DNA of 64,000 nucleotides from Selaginella tamariscina (GCA_003024785.1 PUQB01000048.1:496001-560000); one strand, 5' to 3'. Counted from the first letter of the stretch, positions 48,750-60,633 are shown. Translations and numbers: made by a program. Notes: generated by a model from the sequence alone, not told the origin.

Positions 48750-49170
48750 TTTTTATTGTTATTCATTTATTTTAAGCCAGTGGAGTTGTATATGCTTGTT
48801 TATACGGTAATATGTTGACTTCAGGGGCTTTCTTGTGCAATTAGATTGCTTACGTGTTTGTTGCTGTGCGTGAATATTCATTGTTGAACTATTCTCCTTC
48901 ATTTTATATATATATTGGTAATATTATAAGTTAACTAAAATTTTACACGAGCTAAATTTAACTCTAAACTCTGAGATATTTTGTAGATAATGTGATGTTG
49001 TTTTTATGTTTTGCGAAAGGTCTCCGGATGTGTCAAGAGTGAAGAACAAAATGATTTATGCAAGCTCCAAGGACAGGATTAGACGGGAGTTAGATGGAGT
49101 CCACTATGAAGTCCAGGCAACTGATCCAACTGAGATGGACATTGAAGTGATTAGGGACCGTGCAAACTAG
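48062..49170 (+). CDS. ADF: Actin-depolymerising factor (ADF/cofilin)
   Basis: Severs and depolymerises actin filaments in the cytoplasm and nucleus. Three exons, 48062..48103, 48304..48569 and 49020..49170, give 152 residues with no frame problem. Plant ADF signatures: [40 protein letters not shown], then FIAW split across the second intron, a position conserved in plant ADFs. [16 protein letters not shown], the long actin-binding helix, and the ending [17 protein letters not shown] follow. The N-terminus has about 14 residues ([12 protein letters not shown]) before the usual start, similar to the longer plant subclasses. The ATG at 48062 is chosen; the one at 48071 is an alternative. An intron-like gap lies in the 3' UTR (about 49182-49270). 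Confidence 0.95.
48673..48748. repeat. (CA)n(TA)n microsatellite in ADF intron 2
   Basis: About 44 bases of pure CA followed by about 28 bases of TA. The antisense ORF (48274-48750) combines this tract with the reverse strand of the ADF exon and is not real. Confidence 0.95.
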
Positions 49171-51367
49171 AAATCTCCAGGTAAATGTTATATGTGTGTG
49201 CTTATAGCTGAAGTTAGCATCTCTCTCTCTCTCTCTCTCTATGTAAATAACAAAACCTTTTTATTTGCAGGAGGATATGAAGTTCACAACTGCTGGTGTG
49301 TTCTTAGCTAGAGATATCTTGTATAGGCAAAATCATCACTAGGTAACAATGCGTTGCTTGCATACATATGATATGTTGGGTACAACATGCACAATATTTA
49401 TACATAATCGTGTACCTCCGTAGAGTTATACCGTGATAAGGCTGTTACTACTGTCTCAAAAGTATCCCGTAGCACCCGTGAATGCCTGTGACGAGACAGT
49501 TTTTTATTATTTACATTTTATCGAATTTTTTGTAAGGTACTGAAGCTTCCCTTTCTATTTAAAACATATTATAAAAGATATTCAGAGATACTGTTGTGTC
49601 ACCTTCATACAACTTCATGTCCATGTGCACAAATATAGATACAGGGAAAGTACATAACACACACATACTTATGTGTGTATTATTTATTATAATATATAAT
49701 ATGTCCGGTGACTAACTATATAAACACAGACTGTGTGTTTGTGTGTATATGTATTTGTGTATTCCTTACATTATGATTTACGAAGTTCAATATATAATGT
49801 ATAAAACACGTCAATGATTGACAATGTATGAGAAATATAATGCACAAATAAGCATGACTATTCATAAGTTAAAATAATAATGATTAATGAACACAGTTTT
49901 TTAATTTCTAACATGTACCTTCTGAAAGTTTTAAATCTATAAATTATATATATACTTTTAATTGACTTAAAAATTAGTACGCTGCGAGTCATAATGCTGA
50001 GTGAATGTGGATAAATAGAAGAATATTCCCTATATGATTTGTTTTAACCTAATTTTACTTGAAAAGAATAATATAAAAATTGTAAATTTATATAAGAAAA
50101 TTTAAATCTATACTCTATATAATATATATTAAAATAATTTACGCATATTTAAATTCAGAATTTATTATCTATATGTGTGTGTGAAAATGTCATCCACGTC
50201 ACCTGCCACGTAGGCTTTTACTCGACCCAGTCATATTGACGCAGTAGGTAACTATGGCTAGTAGCATATGCTTTAATGATTCGAGCATACTATTGATAGT
50301 TGTTTTCCTTTACACTTATATCTATCCATTTTATACTGATTAATAAGAACTCAGCATTTATTTTTTATTTTAAATTTAAAACAAATCTAAAACTTTTTAA
50401 AACAAAATTTTATAAAATAAATCAGTAGTTTATTCATGATAGAAATACAAATTCATGGTCAGTCTTCCATCCACGTCATCTACCACGTAGACTTTTTGCT
50501 CGATTACCCACCCATGTCATAGCCAAGATTCTACCGAATATTTGCTGGAATATTCTAAATTACTGAATCATCCACACCGCAAAGTGGATGAATTTCACGC
50601 AAACGCAGCTGCACATAACAAAGAAAATCGAGTACAAGAATCCAAAAACCGTCATTCTAAATAATTAGTTAATTTAGAAAATTAATTGAATAAATCTTAA
50701 AATTGAGAAAATAATACGATAAAAAAAGCAAATCAGAAGCTAATCCCAATTTAGTGAATCATCCCCACCGCAAAATGGATGAATTTCACACAAATGCAGG
50801 TGCACATAACAAAGAAGATGGAGTAAAAGAACCTAAGAACCATCATTATATATATATATATATAATATATTAGAACAGGAAAAATTAGAGAATGAATTAA
50901 AAGTGAGAAAATTAATTGAATAAATAAATGAGAGAAAAGAAAAACTAAAGCGGAAAAGATTAAGATTAATCGCAATTAGCAAGCTAATCCACGAACACAG
51001 CCAAGAGCTGTTAAAATTGAAAGAGGGGGCTAGGGTTTATAAATGCCCGAATTTGGGCGGGATCGCGTCCCGTGCTGACGCCTGACATGATTGGTATGAC
51101 AAATCTATTTGCCAGGAATGGAATGCATCGAATCGATCCTGACACGTCACAGATTCTTGCCAATCTTCCCGCCCACATCAATTTGAAATAGCAATTTCAG
51201 TTTTAAATAACATGGCTTTCTAAATGATTAAAACAGTATCACCAAGTATTATTTAAATTTAATCTATAATATATAGTATTAGTATTTAGTAAAGCATAAT
51301 ATTTTATTAATAAATATGAATGAAGATAGATTAATATTAAAAATTAATCTTAATGATTTTTGTTTAT
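49171..51367. other. Intergenic, AT-rich, with local duplications
   Basis: No gene supported. A related motif (ccacgtca, ccacgtag, cttttactcga-like) occurs near 50193-50228 and again near 50468-50505. A roughly 190-bp tandem duplication follows at 50562-50990. At 51024-51048 the sequence gggggctagggtttataaatg holds a telo-box beside a TATA-like element, a possible promoter, but no open frame was identified after it. Confidence 0.4.
50562..50990. repeat. Diverged tandem duplication, about 190-bp unit
   Basis: The block starting tactgaatcatccacaccgc (50562) recurs as tagtgaatcatccccaccgc (50751). The same downstream order follows: tggatgaatttcac, gcacataacaaagaa and aaaattaattgaataaat. The second copy carries a (TA)n insertion. 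Confidence 0.8.
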
Positions 51368-52442
51368 TTAAGGTAGAAAAGTGGGTGAAGATAAATCATT
51401 ATTATCTTCACTTTCACCATCTTCTGAATCACTATTATCATCCTCCTGGTTAACATTAATAGACTTATCTACACACTTCTCTGCAGCAGCAACTGCCTCT
51501 CGTGTGTAAAGGTCTGCCACTCCAAGAGCCAAGTCCTAAGAAAACAACATATAAGAGGTGTGTGTGTGTGCGTGCGTGTGTGTGTGAGAGAGAGAGATGT
51601 ATGCATATACCAAAGATATATGTATATCTTTGTACACACATACAGAATATATGTGTATGTTCGGTAAAAAGATAATGAAACTCTACCATCTGTATGTGAG
51701 GAGCCTCCTCTCCATTGGTTAGATTTTCTATGTCTACTTGTGCTGGCCCTTTCTCCTGTAAACAATAAATTATAAATCCTGTGCTAATCTAAACAAACTG
51801 ACATTTCATTCATATACCCGCTATATATATATATATATATAGACACACACATACACACACAAATGAGCTTAGCCTGTCATATACTTTCATTTTATAAGAT
51901 TTTTAACAATATATCAAAAATGTACTATACATGTTTAATAAATGTAAGTACTGTATACTGTATAATACTGTATATATGTAAGTATATATTTTATATCAAT
52001 ATATAAAATAATACATTCATGTGTTAAATGGTTAATTAACCTCAACAGTCGAAGAAAGGCCACGATTAGCTTGGTCGATTAATGGAAGAAAATCCCTTAC
52101 TCTGCTTAAAACTGAAATACATTTCAAACCATCTATATAAGTATTATATATATATGTGTGTGTGTGTATAGAGAGATGTAGTAAACTCACCAGCAGACTG
52201 AGAAAGCTGTGCAGCTGATTCCTTGATGCTACTAATGGGTTTCTTTGTGTCTTCATCACTTAATCGTAACCTCTTTTCTAAACAAATATTAAATGTATAA
52301 AATCTGTCTATAGCATATGAATGTAAATTTTCACTTACCAAGTGGAGGGGGTTGTTCCAAATCCAGCAGGTCCCTTGACTGCTGCAAGAAATTCATTAAT
52401 TTTAACAAAAAAAAAACCACAGAGGAAAGCACTTACCTTCAT
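51368..52442 (-). CDS. NOPCHAP1-like (DUF4598) protein, box C/D snoRNP assembly
   Basis: Six exons on the minus strand: 52437..52442, 52339..52381, 52191..52277, 52041..52111, 51687..51755 and 51368..51535. All have GT/AG borders and matching phases, giving 147 residues. The family pattern seen in human NOPCHAP1 (C12orf45) is present: a basic/short N-terminus with SRDLLDLE, RVRDFLPLIDQANRGL, VDIENL, HIQMDLALGVADL and a very acidic tail (EDDNSDSEDGESEDNNDL). Human NOPCHAP1 links NOP58 to the R2TP chaperone for snoRNP assembly; a nuclear role here is inference. The start ATGAAG|gtaagt is the only one in phase. A longer ATG at 52491 would be out of frame. Telo-box repeats lie directly upstream. 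Confidence 0.75.
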
Positions 52443-52454
52443 CTTCTTCCGCCA

Positions 52455-52484
52455 AGAACCCTAACCCTAATAGAACCCTAAACG
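52455..52484 (-). promoter_or_regulatory. Telo-box cluster upstream of NOPCHAP1-like gene
   Basis: On plus: gaaccctaaccctaataga then accctaaac, i.e. two to three AACCCTA units within about 20 bases of the start codon. Such telo-boxes are frequent in plant ribosome-biogenesis promoters and 5' UTRs, which fits the gene's proposed nucleolar role. Confidence 0.55.
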
Positions 52485-52688
52485 GTACCATTGTGTATAT
52501 AGTTAAATAAAATTAAAGTATATAAATACCTTACAAAAAAAATTATATATTTTTCATATAATCAAGTAAAATAAAATAATGTCATTGTCCCACTTCCTTT
52601 TTTTTTTTCATTTATAATCAAATAGATCATGTCTCCCCGGTGTGGATTGCTGTGGAGGTCCCTATATGAAGAATATACATACTGTAGT

Positions 52689-52727
<39 letters not shown>

Positions 52728-52902
52728 TACAGTTCTTTTTATTTATATAATGCTATTTTATAATTAGTTTCTCACAGTTTATTTTAAAAATAATAAGCTG
52801 AACTTGTTAATATTACATATAGGTGTTATACATTTATACTTTAATTTCAAAAATTTACTTCCTTTTTATTATATAATATAACAGATACTAATTAAAAGCA
52901 TA

Positions 52903-53789
52903 CTAAAGCAAAACTCCATCATCTTCAGCCTTCTTAGCTTTGAGCACTTCTGCACTCTTCTCAAATATTCCCGCCCTTCTGCTGTAATCCGCCGCTGATT
53001 TCCCATCATCTCTCTTCATCACAAAATCTTCAAGCCTCACTAGCCTCTCTTCAATACCATTACCTGTAAGTGTGTATATATGCACGTGTATACACACAAT
53101 ATGTGCATGTGTGTATATATATAGAGAGAGAGATATACATTACCCGCTGACGGTTCATAACTATCAAGAAATGAATCACTCCATCACACACACACACACA
53201 CATGTATATGTGTGCACACACGCATGTGTGTGTGTATAGAGAGAGATACATTACCTGATGATGGTTCATAACTATCAAGAAGAATTGAGTCCTCATCACA
53301 CTTTGACTCACTCCATCCAAGTAACTGCTTACTTTCATATTCTTCAGTGTGTGTAGCTACTTGTCTGCCTTCTGCCCACACTCTCCAATCCCTTGGTGGG
53401 TGAATATTCCCAGTTACAGGCGCCTTTTCGCCCTTATTCGTATTTGAAGCATCCTGTTCCTCACCTGTATATGAACATGTAAACACACGCACGCACGTAC
53501 GCACACACACGCACGTACGCACACACACACACACACAGAGTAGTAACCTTCGTTTGAGCTTGTTAATTTGGCGTCCTTGGAAAGATACTGTTGCTCAATG
53601 TCATCAACCTCTCCCCGTTCTTCACGTTCAAATGCATCCGCACCCACTTTGCCTTCCACTGTATTGCCCACTGCATTCTCTTTTCCCACTGTGTCTTCCA
53701 TGGATGCGTTCACTTGTGCATCTTCCAAAGGATCCTTTTCACTCTGAATAAGAAATAATTAGTTTAATAAATGGATGTTTGTAAACCCC

Positions 53790-53824
<35 letters not shown>

Positions 53825-54821
53825 GTATATACCCACTCACCTGTGCATGTTGTTCCTTTCCATCTCCTACAAAGGAGCCCAGCATTTGGTTGGCATCGTT
53901 TCCCAAAGTGTCTTCCATGCTGTCCCGTGATGCATTTACTTGAGGATCATTCAAAGCATCCTTCTCATTTTGAATCTAAAATTATATCAAGAAGCCATCA
54001 AACTCTAGAAAATCTATCTCACCATTCACAACTCTGTGCGTGTGTAATTGTTCGAGAGAACCTCATTAGACATGCATGAATATGCATAAAAACACACACA
54101 CACACACCACACACACATGTGTGTGTGGTGTGTGTGAGTAGAATTTACGAGAGAGTCCATGCAAAGGCACGTAGATAATAGCTTGTCCAAATACAATATA
54201 TATATATATTGATGCATGTGTGCATGCCGTGTATGTGCATATCTATATATATATAAGCATGTCTATGATGTATATGCATAGGAAAGATAACGTGTGTGCG
54301 GTGTGTCAGCGCGCGACAAAGAACTCAATTTAGATGTTAGTATCCAATATACCTCTGACACATAACTATTACTACATATATATGTGTAAACTATAAGCAT
54401 GTTATACATGCATAGCATATAAAATATATGTAATTTCATATAGGAATGTGTATATATATATTATAATAATAATATATTATATATATTATAATATATAAGT
54501 ATTAAATATAATATAATATATATAATCACATATGCTTATAAAGATCAGGAACATGGAGTACAACTGAACAATAATTATCGAACACCGTACTCACAGATTA
54601 AAAGTTACCGGTTTTCTGTGAGCCATTATGCAGCTCAATCTGGAGCAAGGAAGAGGGGAATTCCGCCGCGAAAGTACACCCGAGATTGCTGTTGCATTCC
54701 GGAAAATCCCACAAACTTCCATCAGATTCCCATCAGCGGAAATTTGCCACGGAATGAGATGTGCCAACGCCATCGCCATTTTCTGTGTTCGCTCCCTGTT
54801 TCTCTTTCTCTCCTTTAACAA
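52903..54821 (-). CDS. Acidic, hydrophilic protein of unknown function
   Basis: Minus-strand exons with consistent GT/AG phases: 53841..53975, 53548..53743, 53255..53464 and 52903..53063, ending KAKKAEDDGVLL. The 5' exon is probably within 54597..54821 (ending AHRKP before gtaact), but the start is uncertain. The first two internal exons begin with related segments (EKDALNDPQVNASRDSMEDT and EKDPLEDAQVNASMEDT), an internal duplication. Later parts have PPRDWRVWAEGRQVATHTEE, LLGWSESKCDEDSILLDSYE and a short charged C-terminal helix (ERLVRLEDFVMKRDDGKSAA). No known domain recognised; no signal or membrane segment in the firm exons. About 235 residues without the first exon. Confidence 0.55.
54103..54136. 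repeat. Perfect purine/pyrimidine palindrome
   Basis: cacacaccacacacaca is followed at once by its own inverse, tgtgtgtgtggtgtgtgtg, giving a nearly loop-free hairpin. It is in the long first intron of the unknown acidic gene. Confidence 0.85.
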
Positions 54822-55005
54822 TTACGCAACCCTGTCAGCCCTAAATAAGATGCTCTGGCCCCAGTTCCTGCTCACACGTGGCGCAACGTGCTTGCTTGTG
54901 TAACTAGCTAAGATTTATTGTAAGACTTTCCATGTACGAAATACACTCCAAAAACGGATATGTTATGGATTAGACATATGCAAGTAAAGGTAATCTGGAC
55001 CACGC

Positions 55006-55056
55006 CACGTGTCCATGGAATGATTTAAGCATATTCTTCTTGAGGACCTATAAATA
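55006..55056 (+). promoter_or_regulatory. G-box and TATA box of the 55.1-kb gene
   Basis: cacgtg at 55006-55011 (ccacgtgtcc) and ctataaata at 55048-55056, 38 bases before the ATG at 55094. The spacing fits a compact plant promoter. Confidence 0.45.
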
Positions 55057-55093
55057 ACTTGTAAGACTAGGGTAACTAGGGAGTAGGGTGAAG

Positions 55094-55740
55094 ATGAATG
55101 TGGGGCTGGGATCCCGAATTACAACGTAATTTCGAGGAACGGCAAAAGTACGGGAAGAAGGACAAGTACCTGTGTGACAAGGCAGCTTATGAGAAACTAA
55201 AGCAATGCGGCAAAGGATGAGAAACATGGCCTGTGCAAGTGGGTGAGGCGGACCCTGGACGAAGGCGCCCTCTTCGTTTCGAGGAGCAGCGTGGCACATC
55301 CAGATCCAGGATGGAGGTTCTGGAAGATTGAGATGACATCAAAAGCCTCGTTTAGAGAGACACTCAGCAAGATGGAGGTTGGGGAGGAAGCCCAGATGTT
55401 CGAGTCGGCTCATGCATACTCGGAAATGGGATGGATTGACATTGTGGAACCGCCTTCCTCGCATAGCATTATTTTATACATTATCTTCATAACTGGGAAC
55501 AAGGAGTTTTTCAGCAGCATCCTTGATAAAAAGACAAGTGGCATCGATTCATTGAGATGGCACGACTCAATATGGCCCCGGAGAGGGTATGGCCTGTTTT
55601 CGACTTGGACAACAAGATTTCTGCTCCTCAAGAAGTCTCACTTGTTAAGACTTTGGATCAGTTGAGGGCGAGGATGCCTGTCCATGATGCGGCCCAGGGA
55701 GGAGGAGGAGGAGGTTAAGCAGCCCGTGGACGGGCCGTGT
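55094..55740 (+). CDS. Unrecognised protein, reading frame damaged
   Basis: A GC-richer block with coding character but shifting frame. From the ATG at 55094 the text reads, after one base change near 55106, WDPELQRNFEERQKYGKKDK and DKAAYEKLKQCG. It then moves frame near 55213 into KDEKHGLCKWVRRTLDEGAL, RFWKIEMTSKASFRETLSKM and QMFESAHAYSEMGWIDIVEP. Near 55548 it moves again into EMARLNMAPERVWPVFDLDN and SLVKTLDQLRARMPVHDAAQ, ending in a glycine run at TAA 55716-55718. The three parts together look like one conserved protein of about 200 residues. I could not assign a family. No introns are needed. Upstream G-box and TATA support a real gene. Confidence 0.5.
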
Positions 55741-56739
55741 GCAAAAAGATCAGGCTGATTGTAAACTTGCTTTAAGAGGAGCTGTAATAAAACTAATATA
55801 TTGTACTCCGTTTCCTGCTTATGCAACCGATTTGCCTTTGTTCTGAGTCCTGTTGAAGAAAGAAATGTCTGACACCTACCTTGATCTGAAAAGGAAGCTC
55901 TCTCTCTCTCTATATATATATACCTTATTGATTCTTTGTCTATATGGCTACCCTGGTACATTTCCCTACACACAAGTTGGGGTATAAGCATAATATCCAA
56001 AATTTTAGGTAATTTCTGAAACTCTAAGGATATATTATCCTTCTACGCAACAAGAAGATTCAAATGCACGGAAAATGCGGGAACACAGATCTTCAACAGA
56101 ATGCCAAACGGTGTGTGTGTGTGTGTTGTTGTGTGGTGTATGTAGATGTCAAGTTTATGTATAACATAGTATAACTCTGATAAACCAACTAATGGTAAAC
56201 CACTGCTATAAGTTAATACACCCTTAATGGTATATTAATTGATAACTTAAGCTAAACTATAAAAACATTATCCCATTACGATTTTGATTCTGAGCCAAAA
56301 CAATGCAGTGGGAAAACCAATGGCTGGTGACAAGTGCGCGTCCGCTGCAGTTTCCAGTTCAGGTTCGTGAGAATTTACATAAAATCCCAATGACGTAGCG
56401 TGTATATATGACAATGAGCAGCTCTATTCTTCTCTAGATGTACATTTTATGCTATAGAAGAGCTGTCGTGCAAACAACAGTATTATATATGTGTAAATGG
56501 TTTTCGGAAACAATGAGGAGCCATATACACATGAATGAAAAATATAAAGCGTCTCGATGCAGAAAATTAGTTGAATAAAACCGAGGCAAACAGTTGGGTT
56601 GTATAAAGACAGTATTTTATATCACTTTAATTTGCATGTTATTTAGTCGAAGATTGTTTTCGAAGTAACATTTAACTTGTGTATATGTATATGTATTATA
56701 CGTTTTTAGAATCACCAAAATTATTGCCTCTTTTTGCAT
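55741..56739. other. Intergenic
   Basis: No firm gene. At 56316-56361 ATGGCTGGTGACAAGTGCG.. runs to ttcag|gttcg and could be a short first exon (MAGDKCASAAVSSS), possibly of the argJ-like duplicate that follows, but nothing confirms it. Confidence 0.3.
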
Positions 56740-57131
56740 CTCCTCTCTCTCTCATACACACACATATCGAGTTGCATAATGTGATATGCACATATACTAT
56801 GCTGCATTGCTGCCAATGGCCCTTGGAAGCAGGTAGGACTAAGCTCGTCTCTTCTTTCTTAATACATATACATACATACATTCACATGTATGTGCAACCC
56901 CAATAGGTACAATTGTATAGGAGGTGTAGGGGTTTAAAGCTGCTGGGATATACGGTGGTTTACGAGCTGTTGGCACCAAGCCCGAGTTTTATCTGATGTG
57001 GATGCCGTCTGTACAGGTGATATTGCACACACACACACACACGTCTAATGCAAAGCCTTGACAGATTGCAGCATTGGCTTGACCAGCATTTATCAGAACT
57101 GCTGGTACCTGTAATAGTTTGTCATACACAT
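56740..57131 (+). pseudogene. Partial, rearranged duplicate of argJ 5' exons
   Basis: 56740-56850 matches 58978-59100 (first exon and flanking introns: gagttgcataatgtg, tactatgctgc, ggcccttggaagcaggtagg). 56900-57040 matches 59146-59300 (second exon: ggtttaaagc, gctgggatatacggtggttt, ggcaccaagcccga, tctgatgtggatgccgtctg), with three small deletions that destroy the frame. 57062-57131 matches the fourth exon (59528-59592) but inverted: gcagcattggcttgaccagc, then atttatcagaactgct and tacctgtaatagtttgtca. The third exon is absent. It lies upstream of PEN-2 while the real gene lies downstream. Confidence 0.85.
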
Positions 57132-57587
57132 ACAGATGTTGATTATAATCTACTGTTTAATTGAGGCAGGATTTGTGCATGTTTTAGATTTATATGTATA
57201 TGATGGTAATTATTTTACTAATTTACCAAAATACACTTATATCTGATGATATTACTTATTTAGACCTCCTAAATTGCTGAACATTTAGTATAACCCTAAT
57301 GCCAGGAGCATTTTGTTAGTGATTTGAAATGTGGTTATTAAAATCATTGACCCAAGGGATCAAATAATACAATACACTTAATATTAAATTGTTGTGAGAT
57401 TTAATTATTACGATATTGTTTTCCCTTAGAAAATCATTAGCATTTTAAACATTTAAAGACTTTAATACATTTATGAGGGTTAATTACAGAAATATGCAAA
57501 AATCTCAAGGTTATTCAAGGAATTTTGAAATCTTTATTAAGGGCAACGATAAAGGGTAATTAGGGTGTACCCTTAAAGGGAAGCGCA

Positions 57588-58167
57588 ATGGCGGAGGAAG
57601 AAGAAGGGAATACGAGCGACGAACAGGAGCTGCAGTGGCCAACTGTGGATGGATCATTGGGCGTACATCCCGACGATGCAGTCAAGCAGGCGCGTATGTT
57701 CTTCTATGGCGGATTCTTCCTGTTGCCCTGGCTATGGTTCCTCAATTGCTTCTATTTCTCCCTGTTCTACGCAATCGTTCACAATCCCACATACGACCCT
57801 GTAAGTGTATACGTATATATACACATATACATATATAGAATATATATACATGTATACACGCACAAACATACACACATACATGCATATGTGTGTGTCTGTG
57901 TGTGTGTGTGAAATGTATGTAGCTAGAGCTATTCTTTCTCTCTCACACACACATGTACACACTGTAACACGCACATATTCACACACACACACACACTCCA
58001 TTGGACATGATGCTTGCAGATGTGGTGTGGTCTGGTGTTGGATTTGTGGTTTACACTGTGATATTCTTTGGCTACTCACCTATGCAATTGGGGGAGAGAA
58101 ACTCTTGGGAAAGAGGTTATGGAATCAGTTGGCCGTTTACAATCTGGCTGACAAGATTTCCTCTTGA
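57588..58167 (+). CDS. PEN2: PEN-2, gamma-secretase subunit
   Basis: Small membrane subunit of the gamma-secretase (presenilin) complex, endomembrane located. Exon 1 is 57588..57800 and exon 2 is 58020..58167. The N-terminus is acidic (MAEEEEGNTSDEQE). Family motifs follow: WPTVDGSLG, FFLLPWLWFLNCFYF (first membrane segment), IRPYVVWSGVGFVVY across the splice, and a C-terminus AIGGEKLLGKRLWNQLAVYN then LADKISS. The given sequence needs one base in exon 1 (TATTTCTCC, likely TATTTTCTCC, near 57756) and one in exon 2 (TTTGGCTAC, likely TTTGGGCTAC, near 58067). Both are homopolymer losses. Expected length about 120 residues, usual for plant PEN-2. Confidence 0.85.
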
Positions 58168-58834
58168 GGAGTAATGATAAGTTCAGTTTATTCATGTACG
58201 TATGTGCATGTGTGTGCGTGTTTGTGTGTATGTGTGTTACTCAATAAAAGTTGACAATCTTTCATGAAATCGATGCACAAACGTTTACATATTATTTACA
58301 TAGTACACTATGTTTGATCTTGTAGGATGTAATATGAACCTGTTTAACATTTAAATATTATTAGTAATAAATTATATATTTTGTTTCTAACTAATATAAA
58401 TCTATTCTTATTGTATAGGTAAATGTATTTGAAATCACTAAAAGGATAAATTTAGTTGCCTGCAGTGAATTATTTTTGAAATTACATTAGAGAGTTGTTT
58501 AAACGGGAATAATAATACTACTAATTATGTATTTAATGAAATTAAGCTCATTATTAGTTTTAAAAGCCATATAATATAAGAAATAAACTATTTATTAAAA
58601 TAAATAAAGAAGCACACATTGTTATATTTTAGACTCCAGGAAAACTTAAAGATGTATGTTTCTCACTATATACGATGATGACCTATGCTTTTCACTATTT
58701 ATATCAATACATAATTGTTAAAACATAATATATAAACGTTATAGTCATAGTGATGGTGAGTGTGTGTGTGAAAGCGTGTTAACATAAAAAAATTCGTAGT
58801 TATTTTATTCAGGCACATGGCAACTGATGGTCAC
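58168..58834. other. AT-rich spacer
   Basis: 3' region of PEN-2 and upstream region of argJ. No gene seen. Confidence 0.4.
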
Positions 58835-58860
58835 CACGTGTCCGGTGTGTAGGCCACGTG
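58835..58860 (+). promoter_or_regulatory. Two G-boxes upstream of argJ
   Basis: cacgtg occurs at 58835-58840 (ccacgtgtcc) and 58855-58860 (ccacgtgt), 20 bases apart and just before the possible first coding exon at 58888. Probable bZIP/bHLH binding sites. Confidence 0.45.
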
Positions 58861-58887
58861 TACAAGTTTTTTTCTCATAAAATTGCC

Positions 58888-59980
58888 ATGTCAGATATCT
58901 TAAGAAGGAGATCCTATGTCAGGCAGTTGCTTTTGAGCTTTCAGGTAAGCCTAGTTCACAAATTTCATGTTCTTTCTCTCCTCTCTCTCTCACACAAACA
59001 CACATATTGAGTTGCATAATGTGGTATGCACAGATACTATGCTGCCTCCTGCTCACATTCTGCTTCCCAACGGCCCTTGGAAGCAGGTAGGACTAAGCTC
59101 GTTTCTTCTTTCTTAATACACACGTGTGTGTGTGTAGTGTAACCCCAATAAGTATAATTGTATAGATTCCTGGAGGTGTGACTGCACCATTGGGGTTTAA
59201 AGCCGCTGGGATATACGGTGGTTTAAGAGCTCTTGGCACCAAGCCCGACCTGGCTCTCGTTTTATCTGATGTGGATGCCGTCTGTGCAGGTTATATTGCA
59301 CACACACACACACACGTCATGACAGAGTTTCATCTTTGCAGGGACTTTTACCACCAACGTCATGGCCGCTGCCCCGGTTTTATATTGCAAGAAGGTTCTG
59401 GCGGCTTCTTCCAAGGCAAGCGTATTATAAAGGATTAATAGCACACCACGCCTGTGTAGACATATACATATAAATCTAAGCATGCACAAATCCTGCTTCA
59501 GTTAAACAGTAGACTATGTATGTGTGTGACAAACTATTACAGGTACGAGCAGTTCTGATAAATGCTGGTCAAGCCAATGCTGCAACGGTCAGTTGTGCGT
59601 GCGTGTGTGTTAATTACGTAATATACTCAGCTTAAATACATTACTGTTATACTTACTACCAGGGTGATGCGGGTTATCAGGACGCACTCGAGTGTGCAAG
59701 TGCCTTAGCCAATGTATAGATGTATACCCTTTCCCACATTCTCAAAATCTTAAACTCTGTTTTGTTATAGCTTCTTCAAACTTCACCTGAAACAGTTCTG
59801 CTTCAATCTACGGGAGTCATTGGTCACCGTATAAAGAAGGTGCGAGATTACATACATAACTTCGGACTCGCTCATCCTTGTTCTATTTCAGGATGCCCTC
59901 CTGTCCCTCTCCCCCGTTTGGTGCATTCTTTTCTACAACAGCAGACAGGTCTCTCTCTCTCTCTCTCCCTCCCTCCCTCC

Positions 59981-60013
<33 letters not shown>

Positions 60014-60561
60014 GTTGAACATATAGGGGAAGTTCTGCAGCGGTTGCAATCACAACGACCGATCTTGTTAGCAAGAGTGTGGCTATTGAAACGAAGGTGT
60101 GTTCGTGTGTGTGTGTGAGCTACTACATACAGACAGCATATTTGTAGGTGGGAGGAACGACTGTCAGAATCGGTGGTATGGCTAAAGGTTCAGGCATGAT
60201 TCATCCAAACATGGCAACTATGCTTGGTGTACATAAGTATCTCTTGTTTTTCTAAAGAAAATGCATGTAAATTCTTTTTGCTTACAGGTGGTGACATGCG
60301 ATGCCCATGTTGTACCCCGTGTTTGGCAAAACCTGACCAGAACTGCTGTAAGTAGAAGCTTCAATCAGATTACGGTACGTGGCACACACGGTGTGCGTGC
60401 GTGTGTTGTCTAGTTAACGTTTTATTGCAGGTTGATGGTGACACTAGCACCAATGACACAGTGCTGGCACTGGCAAATGGTGCTTCTGGTGGGTGTTTGC
60501 TTTCGAGTATGGAGGATCACGATGTACAACATCTTCAAGCTGCCTTGGATGCAGTATGCCT

Positions 60562-60633
<72 letters not shown>

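Noticed and set aside
57588..57911. Reading PEN-2 as the uninterrupted 107-codon ORF
   Set aside because: After NCFYF the frame loses all similarity and runs into intron microsatellite; the neighbouring frame continues the PEN-2 sequence into exon 2.
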